From Biscogniauxia marginata (taxonomy: Eukaryota; Ascomycota; Sordariomycetes; Xylariales; Xylariaceae): 64,000 nt of DNA. Below the pieces are notes generated by a model. That model ran no database searches and was not told the DNA's origin. It worked only from the letters and a program-made list of their open reading frames with translations. Positions 56,393-64,000 of this stretch are shown here, one piece after another. Location of the stretch: the NCBI GenBank assembly GCA_022695795.1, contig MU404177.1, forward strand, positions 53,075-117,074. Reading direction: 5' to 3'. Position numbers and translations under genes: made by a program. Position 1 is the first letter of the stretch; each line of letters begins with the position of its first letter.

Positions 56393-57487
56393 GCGAAGTG
56401 AAGCGGGATTTGACAGAACCAAGTCGTCAGGTCGTGGTCCGTGGTTTGTACACAACGCCAATCGCCCAAGTGTGCCCGAGTCTCCAATTCGGCTGCTATC
56501 TGCGCTTCCCGAGGCATTTGTCTATCAAAAGCTTAGGCGTTCCCGGTGCCACATGTCAAGCTGATAGTGAACTTCAACGAGGAGTTGGAGTTGCGGATGG
56601 AAGGGTAGATGGAAGAACCTTAGTACCTTAGGTAATGTTAGGTACGAAGAATGGATGCATGTGGCTACGACGGAGGACGGGCCGCTAAGTTACCAGGTAG
56701 GTACTTCCATGATTACGAAAGCTAGGTGGTACATGGAGATGCACATTCCCCGTAATTTAAACACGAGGCTACCTATCCATTAACTCGGTACATGCAACTA
56801 GTGAGTATTTCTATAAGTTAATACCTAGCACCGTCGATCTCCCGCGTAGTTCGGTCCGCGGAGCAGATGTTTTCTACACTCCGCGAACAAATCAGGCAAG
56901 TCGCCCTACGGCCAAGAGGTCGGGCATGGTCCCGGACCCTCGGACCCTCGCAAGGACGTGAACGGCTCGAATAGGTATAGCCTTGGCGTTTAGCAGGGAC
57001 TGGTCGTGGCGAGATGGAGGCGTTCGTCGTCAGCCTGCTGCATTACTGTCGAGGGCCAGAGCGTGCTGGAAACCTGGCTCTGTCGGTCCTGGCAATCAAA
57101 AACTTGCTCCCGGTTCCCTGGTTTCCGTTTAGTGTAAGCTACCCACCGCTGACATCCTAGTCTTCGCCTCCGTGATCAATGCATCTCTAAATGTGCCTAC
57201 CCCGAATGCCATGTTGGTCATCACCGTCAGTTCCGTCATCGAACCCGTCATGCCGGGGTTAGATATTCCTCCTATTAGGACCTTACCTATAGATCAAGAT
57301 ACCCACAAGCTTGTTAATCCAACGATGCTAAGTCGTTCGCTCGTCTCAGCTCTCAGCCCTCCCCCTTGGATCCAGCATGTGATAGGTATGTAGTCCTCCG
57401 TAGGTATGAGCTGTAGCCGGGTACCCATTCTGTAATAAATTCGAGGTATATCTCCTGGGGTGACATCGTAGTCACGTTGCCAGTATC
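56393..57487. promoter_or_regulatory. Divergent region between zinc-knuckle gene and cellobiose dehydrogenase
   Basis: 1.1 kb between two divergent start codons. TACCTTAGGTAATGTTAGGTA at 56622-56643 and CCAGGTAGGTAC at 56692-56703. A repeated CCCGGACCCTCGGACCCTCG at 56931-56950. A frame at 57172-57393 has no recognisable motif. Carbon regulation of the dehydrogenase would be expected from the family but no site is claimed. Confidence 0.4.
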
Positions 57488-60466
57488 ATGGCTCGTCTCA
57501 ATTTTCTCGCGACGCTGCTCCTAGCAGCCGGCCTAAGTACGCAGCCTCCTCGTTGATAACCGCTGATGGGAGAGTTTTGCTGATGTAACGCAGACCACCA
57601 ACGATGTCTTGGTCAATCGGGCACACCAACCGTCTACACAGATCCTGACACTGGTATCATCTTCGACACGTGGGTTGTGCCGGACAGGGCTACTGGAGGT
57701 TCCGGCATCGCGACGTGGGGAGGTCTAACGTTCGGGCTTGCGCTTCCTCAGGATGCTCTAACAACTGATGCTAATGAGTTCATCGGAATCCTAGTTAGAT
57801 TGTCCAGAGAATCCTTCGTAACTAGCTCGCTCGCTGACCGAGCTGATAGCAATGTGGCTCCAACAGTACCATGGCCACTGGATGGTGTGGTGTGTCTCTC
57901 GGTGGTCCAATGACGAACAGCCTACTCCTTATGGCCTGGCCGTACGGGGATCAGATTTTGACATCGTTCCGATTCGCGACGGGATACACTCTTCCTGACG
58001 TGTACACTGGTGATGCCACATTGACCCAAGTCTCTTCCGTCGTTAACGAGACTCATTACACTTTGGTTTTTAGGTGCCAAAACTGCTTATCGTGGGACCA
58101 AGCTGGGGCCTCGGGTTCCGCATCGACCAGCGGCGGTTCCTTACTCTTGGGTTGGTGTAATGCGCTCCCGGCTCCGGGAAATCCGAACTGTCCCGATGAG
58201 ATTTCCATCGCGCAGCACGACAACGGCCAAGCCCTCTGGCAAGCCACGCTCAACGCAGATGTTGTTAACCCGTCTTACACGGAATGGGCCGCTCTGGCTA
58301 CTGCCACAATTACTGGGAGCTGTGACACGACCCCGACTACTACTACGACAACTACTACAAGCGCTACGGCTACGGCTACGGGCGTTCCGGTTCCAACGGC
58401 GACTTATGACTACGTTGTGGTCGGTGCTGGTGCCGCCGGAATTCCCATGGCGGACAAACTAAGCGAGGCGGGTAAAAGTGTCTTGCTCATAGAAAAGGGG
58501 CCACCATCAACGGGACGATGGGGCGGTACGCTCGGGCCTGACTGGCTCGACGGTACCAACTTGACCCGATTTGACGTGCCGGGATTGTGCAACGAGATTT
58601 GGCAGGACTCGGCCGGTATTGCTTGCACGGATACCGACCAGATGGCTGGCTGTGTGCTCGGTGGAGGTACCGCCGTCAACGCCGGTCTATGGTGGAAGGT
58701 CCGTCTTGAACAAACTATACTTATTCGAAGGCATCCTAACGAGTGCGTTCACAGCCCTACTCTCTCGACTGGGACTACAACTTCCCAGATGGATGGAAAG
58801 CTGCCGATATGGTCGATGCTACGTCTCGAGTTTTCTCACGCATCCCCGGAACCGATACGCCGTCGCAGGACGGCCAGCGATATCTTCAACAGGGATTTGA
58901 GGTCCTTTCCAGCGGGTTAGCGGCATCTGGGTGGACTGAAATAACGGCCAACGAATCTCCAGACGAGAAGAATCACACCTTCTCTCACACTCCCTTCATG
59001 TTTTCCAACGGTGAGCGAGGCGGTCCGATGGCCACTTACCTTGTCTCTGCTAGTGAGCGTAGCAACTTTGACTTATGGACTAAAACTTCTGTGAAACGTG
59101 TTATTCGAACTGGTGGTCATATTACCGGTGTCGAAGTCGAGCCATTCCAGGATGGTGGGTTCACCGGGATCGTCAACGTGACATCGGTATCTGGACGTGT
59201 AATTCTGTCTGCTGGCACGTTCGGATCAGCTAAGGTCCTCTTGCGAAGTAAATGACTCGTATTGAAATTATATTCGTGAAGGCTTTCGCTAACCATCTCA
59301 GGTGGGATTGGACCGGCCGACCAACTCGAGGTAGTTAAGTCGTCGACAGATGGGCCGACCATGATTTCAAACAGCTCTTGGATCAATCTACCCGTTGGAT
59401 ACAATCTAGAGGACCACACAAATGTCTGTTACAAGTGAACTCCAAATTCTCTAGCACGCCACTGACGATACTACTAGACCGATACCGTTATTACTCACCC
59501 TGATGTTGTATCTTACGACTTCTACGAAGCCTATGACAATCCAAATTCTACAGATTCGAGCTTGTACCTAGGTGAATTTTTCGATAATCATATTAGCAAA
59601 GAAGAATTTCAAGCTGACATTTGTCCAAGACCAACGCTCGGGTATCCTCGCTCAGGCAGCTCCGAATATCGGACCCATGTAGGTGACTGCCAATTGTTAA
59701 GCGAAAAGATACCTGACACATTGCAGGTTCTGGGACGAGATTACGGGTGCCGATGGTATTATTCGACAGCTTCAGTGGACGGCCAGAGTTGAGGGCAGTG
59801 ATGGAGTTACGGATGCAAGTATGTGTATGGGGCTCCTGCTACGGGTTCTTGGCTGACCAAAACAGCCGCCATGACAATGAGCCAGTATCTTGGACGAGGC
59901 GCGACATCTCGAGGACGGATGACTATTAACAAGGCTCTAACCACCGTTGTGTCTACGCTACCATATCTTCAGGATGAGAACGACGTGCAGGCCGTCATTC
60001 AAGGGATCAAGAATCTCCAGGCGGCCCTAGCAAATGTCGAGGGCCTTACTTGGCAATACCCGGCAGCAAACACAACCGTCGAAGACTTTGTCAACAATGT
60101 AAGTGCCCGAGGTCTTTCTCTCCTAGGAACTAATGTTTCCAGCTAACTACGTGAAGATGATAGTTTCATACACCAACCGCCGGTCAAACCACTGGATTGG
60201 TAGGCTTCATTTATTTCGCCAAGGGTTCCGCGGGCTGACAGTTGCTGCTAGGAACTAACAAACTAGGGACTGATGATGGCCGAGCCAATAACGGAACGGC
60301 CGTCGTGGACCTAGACACTAAAGTCTACGGCACTGACAACTTGTTTGTCGTGGACGCCAGCATTTTCCCCGGTCACATCACTACCAACCCTTCAGCGTAC
60401 ATTGTCATCGCTGCCGAGCATGCTGTAGAGAGGATTCTCGCATTGGAAACGCCCACATCAGGATGA
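57488..60466 (+). CDS. Cellobiose dehydrogenase (cytochrome + GMC flavin domains, no CBM1)
   Basis: Eleven exons: 57488-57536, 57594-57793, 57850-58698, 58755-59247, 59302-59423, 59478-59571, 59630-59678, 59727-59818, 59866-60098, 60157-60199, 60252-60466. They give 812 residues with no frameshift. Signal peptide, then the heme b cytochrome domain (AA8): ligands Met104 (GGPMTNSLLLMAW) and His206 (SIAQHDNGQALW). A Thr-rich linker (TTPTTTTTTTTS) leads to the GMC flavoprotein (AA3_1): FAD motif VVVGAGAAGIPMADKL, RWGGTLGPDWL, catalytic His739 (RRSNHW) and Asn787 (TTNPSAY). Secreted; oxidises cellobiose and passes electrons via heme to lytic polysaccharide monooxygenases. It ends without a carbohydrate-binding module, as in class IIB ascomycete enzymes. 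Confidence 0.95.
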
Positions 60467-62475
60467 TTCGCACAAGTAAGAAAGAACGAAACCTGCTAGA
60501 TTATATTATTTAGCACATCAACACGGTCTACTCAGCGCGTATGAATGCATCATGTATTCTAGGTTATTTCGTTGTAAACACTTTACTTTCAGCCCCTATA
60601 TAGTAAAAACCATTCAACCACGCGGCCTAGCATTTTAGTTTCTTTCTGATCTGTTATTTAATGCAATCTGGGTTCTCGATTAAAACATGGTGCAACAATT
60701 CCGAAGTCGTATTTGAGTATAGACATCTACAGCTATATATATATTGCCGATCAGATGTCATTAGAGCCTTGGACCGATATCTTTTTGAGGCTTTCCTCTA
60801 AAGATTCTTATCTTGTAGTTCTATTAAAAGACCTCTTTCGGTTGTTATACACAAAGCTACTCCTACTCTATTCAGCTATCGAAAGGGAAAGCAAACTTCA
60901 ACTCTGTAGTCCCCCGCATGGTATCCTCAGTCAATATTCTGCTTACAACTATTAACTTGAAGGCAAAGCTTAGGCAATATTAAAGCGGCGGTTATAGAAG
61001 CAATACAGCGTCAGTTATAGTCAACCCTAGTTGAGATCGCGTCAATCGACCCCGTCCACCGATTCTTCACTTTCAGATTTGTTATCAGTCGAATCCCTTG
61101 TCCTTTTTTTTTTTTTTCAAAGCCAATCAAGTCAGTCACATCAGAAAGATAAGCACTTCATAGACATCCTACATGATCCTAACCAGATCGGAGATAAGTA
61201 TCCTACCTATCCAATGCTACGTCTCGGAATTTGTCCCGGTGCATACGGAAGCTCTTCGGAGAGCGCAAACGCTGAGAAGTCCCCCGAAAACACCACGCTT
61301 TCCCCGAAACTGTCCGATAAAGAGTCGGCCATGAAGTGTCTTGGACTTGCCGCATACTTCCTCATCCCTTGAGCCCATGATAGATCAGAACACTGCGTGT
61401 GACCTTTCAGAAAGCTGTATACGGACTGTGGGGTGCTAGCCGAAGTTGCGTGATTGCTGCCCCCCCCCCCCTTTTTTGCCTACACATCGCGTAGCTGTTT
61501 CTAATACAATTGCTCACGATGGCATAATAAATCTGTTATATGACAACATTGAAATCCTTGACGATTATTAATATGTCTATACAAGGTTAATAACTATAAA
61601 GAGCCTAGTCGGAGATAATATCATATTAATAAATAAATATACTTCTATTAAAATTAAATATTAGTTGTTTAATATCGAAATTAAATATATATATATAATA
61701 AAATATAAGTTTTTATTAAATAATTATATTTATTTTTTATATAATTATTTATTTATTTTTATTAATATTATTTAAAAAATTTATAATATAATTAAATATT
61801 TAAAAATATAATTAATAAACTTAATATAAAAATATAAACATTATATAATGTTATAATAAAACAATTACAGCTAACTAGGTATGTATTAACGATGTTATAT
61901 GTAAAGCTAAAACTAGGGACATCTTAAGAGCGGTCACTTTACATGTTCTTGTTCGTCCTTATAACCGTCGCGATTTTCACCACTCTGAGCCATCGATCGA
62001 TCGGTATAATAAGTTCATGGAGGACGCCTAATAAGTCATGTCTCTGATGGCTATAATCGTGAGTATTGTATGTAAGGAACGATACATTATAAAGATGTTT
62101 ATACCATTGAAGTTACTTTGCGGCAGTAATAGCGCCAGGCCATTAACAATGCATTAAAACTACCTTCTAGGTAATTAATTACCTACCAACATCAACATTT
62201 ACATAGCATATTCCAGATATTATAAATCAAAATGAGTATAATATCTAAGCCTCTATGGATTCTAATTTTCTAAGCCCTCCGACCATCCAGTCTCCCATGT
62301 TAAGTCTACATGCTTAGGAACTCCGTGTGATAACTGCCCCTTTCTATGTTTTTGCACATCTTGCTATTCAGACAACAAAATGAATATAAGAAAAGGAGAA
62401 AGAAACATAGGAAATCAAATAGTCCGGGCAATACGATGCCTGGTACTAACGCCAGTCCCGAAACCCAATAACCAG
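60467..62475. other. Intergenic with an AT island
   Basis: 2.0 kb between converging genes. 61620-61870 is almost pure A+T. A T14 run at 61105-61118 and a C11 run near 61460. Frames at 60713-60955 and 61031-61372 lack motifs. No RNA gene recognised. Confidence 0.4.
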
Positions 62476-63630
62476 TCAAACGACCATGTTCCGCCCTGTA
62501 GCACCAGCTGTATTCACTGGTGTTTGCCGTATAAGCACTGCAGCTGTTTCGTTGATACCATTTCCCTCGCGTGTGTTATGGCATAGCCGCTGGCTGGAGC
62601 TATGCGCCACCATCTCGGCCTGCCGATTCAGATAACTCAGGTAGGTCTGCCAACCAACAGCGACGATCCCCGCGAACACGCTGCGGTATTCCTGGGGCAC
62701 AAAGGCGAAGCTGACCGCGGTGACGGCGGGCCAGAGCTTGAAGCTGTTGACGAAGCTCACGGGCACGGTGCGGCAGACGCGCTCCCAGGCCTCGCGCGGG
62801 GTGTCCCCCGACAGCAGCGCCTGCGCGCCGAAGAAGTAGCTGTTGAAGACGGGCGTGAAGCAGAGCTGGTTCACGACGACCTTGGTGCCGATTGAGAGCG
62901 CCCGCGATGAGGCAAAGTTGAAGGAGCGTGAGAGGAAATTAAACCTGTAATTGTGAAATTCTTAGCGGTGGCTCACCACACCGCAACACACTTTTCGCAT
63001 ATACGCCGTAGACATAGATGTATAGTATAATATATATTTACGTATACCTCTTATAGAAACTACAAACAAGCTGGAGGATGACGGCCAAACTTACCAGCAG
63101 TACCCCGGGATAGCCGCAGCGCCGCCGATGACCAACGTCCTCGCGGTGCGCGCGGGATCGTGGCCCTCCTCGGAACCGCCGCCGGCGCTCAAGCGCTGGG
63201 CGCTAATGTCCGCGCACAGGTATATGAACAGCGAGCTCGCCAGCTGTGTGGTCCAGGGCCGCGCCCGTTGAGCTCGCGCGTAGGCCTGCCCGGCGCGCGT
63301 CAGGGGGCCCAGCCGCTGCCAGAACGGCAGCGGCGCTACCGCGTTCGGAACCGGGATGGCGATCGGGTCTGCTGCTCCTCCTCTTCCCGTCTTGGCCGCT
63401 TTTGCCTGGGGTCGCCTTTCTGTCGCGATGTTCGAGTTCGAGTTCGGGTTCGGGTTCGGGTTCGGGTTCTTTAGGCTTGCTGGGCTTACGCTAGGCGACG
63501 GAGACGACGACGAGGTGGTGGCGGAGGAGGAGGAGGAGGACTGGTATCGTCGACATGTGCGCGATGAACGACCGACGCGTGGCGCTCCGATGCGCTGCCT
63601 GAACGGGGCGCGGATGGGGGCCGTGGCCAT
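62476..63630 (-). CDS. Mpv17/PMP22-family membrane protein
   Basis: Exons 63630-63095 and 62944-62476 give 334 residues; the 150-bp intron (GTAAGT...CAG) joins IPGYCW to FNFLSRSFNF. After a long low-complexity leader (Ser-rich, then an Asn-Pro/Asn-Ser repeat) the family domain starts near residue 120 (RARPWTTQLASSLFIYLCADISAQRL). It continues through TKVVVNQLCFTPVFNSYFF and ends with the signature KLWPAVTAVSFAFVPQEYRSVFAGIVAVGWQTYLSYLN. Four membrane segments are expected. Relatives sit in the inner mitochondrial membrane (Sym1/Mpv17) or peroxisomes. The basic N-terminus with RRYQSSSSS favours mitochondria. Confidence 0.9.
63431..63469. repeat. Hexanucleotide repeat in the Mpv17-family coding exon
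   Basis: TTCGAG/TTCGGG units; on the coding strand they encode the (NP)n(NS)n stretch in the poorly conserved leader. Confidence 0.85.
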
Positions 63631-64000
63631 GGGCTCGCTCTACTTGTGATCGTTCTGTCCAAGCCCCCTGTCTATTATGCTACTACCTATGTGCGGTTGG
63701 TTAATCGTCCGAGTCGTAAGAAGGTGTCTTAAGGAAAGTTGCTAATAGGAGTACAAAAAGGAATGTAATAAATTAAACTAAATGCGAGAATATAAAGACG
63801 TCTAACTGCTTAATTACATAACATGTATTAATAAGATAAATTAAGTTTAATATATATTAAAATTAATAAAAACAAATTAATTATATTTAATTATATAATA
63901 TACTTTATAAATAAATAAGTTATATAAATAAATAAGTTATATAAATAAATAAGTTATATAAATAAATAAGTTATATAAATAAATAAGTTATATAAATAAA
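63631..64000. other. Mpv17-family gene upstream region running into AT-rich DNA
   Basis: Normal composition to about 63770, then over 85% A+T to the window edge. Confidence 0.5.
63907..64000. repeat. 17-bp tandem repeat at the window edge
   Basis: Five identical ATAAATAAATAAGTTAT units and a partial sixth, continuing beyond the window. Confidence 0.95.

Noticed and set aside
57871..58920. Apparent frameshifts suggesting a cellobiose dehydrogenase pseudogene
   Set aside because: Each break coincides with GT...AG introns of about 50 bp, and splicing gives a complete 812-residue enzyme in frame.
61031..61372. 113-residue plus-strand frame after the cellobiose dehydrogenase
   Set aside because: It crosses a T14 run, has no ordered motif, and has no neighbouring exon that extends it.
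1..64000. CRISPR arrays, operons or a secondary-metabolite cluster
   Set aside because: Eukaryotic gene structure throughout; no regularly spaced repeats with unique spacers and no polyketide, peptide or terpene synthase genes.

Overview
The window is nuclear DNA of a filamentous ascomycete (Pezizomycotina, most likely a Sordariomycete). Short spliceosomal introns (about 50-130 bp), fungal protein families, a secreted cellobiose dehydrogenase and AT-rich blocks typical of repeat-induced point mutation (RIP) all point there. GC-normal gene-bearing DNA alternates with islands that are almost pure A+T.

Layout. 1-6463: 3'-truncated histidine phosphatase (-), GPI8 (+), a TFIIIC 90-kDa-type subunit (+), a Cdc25/rhodanese phosphatase with a 15-nt exon (-). 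6666-16581: a nested transposon block. A heavily RIPped TA-flanked DNA transposon (pogo/Fot1-like by residual motif) was invaded by a 7.3-kb Ty3/gypsy retrotransposon (8116-15417, coding minus, TSD GATAT) and by a palindromic MITE (15924-16347). 17132-23432: an O-fucosyltransferase-like type II membrane protein, ADA2 and the DASH subunit ASK1, all minus. 23772-25186: a second MITE carrying a solo LTR, then a second, divergent solo LTR. 25896-34142: a gamma-tubulin complex component (-) divergent from EAF7 (+), then a kelch-type membrane protein (-). 34143-37942: 3.8 kb with no recognisable gene. 37943-49375: a Thr/Ser-rich GPI-type surface protein, UBA1, an omega-class glutathione transferase and an HD-domain nucleotidase, all plus. 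50190-63630: a conserved disordered protein (+), a GFA-family zinc protein (-), a zinc-knuckle-array orphan (-), an intact 11-exon cellobiose dehydrogenase (+) and an Mpv17/PMP22 protein (-). The right edge is AT-rich and ends in a 17-bp tandem repeat.

Most genes are single-copy housekeeping functions: chromatin (SAGA Ada2, NuA4 Eaf7), RNA polymerase III transcription, mitosis (DASH, gamma-tubulin complex), ubiquitin activation and GPI anchoring. I see no biosynthetic cluster and no operon logic. The accessory parts are the transposon blocks, the surface protein, the cellobiose dehydrogenase and the zinc-knuckle orphan. All exon boundaries were worked out by hand from frame continuity, splice signals and remembered family conservation. 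Every spliced model given closes in frame, but none has been checked against transcripts or databases.
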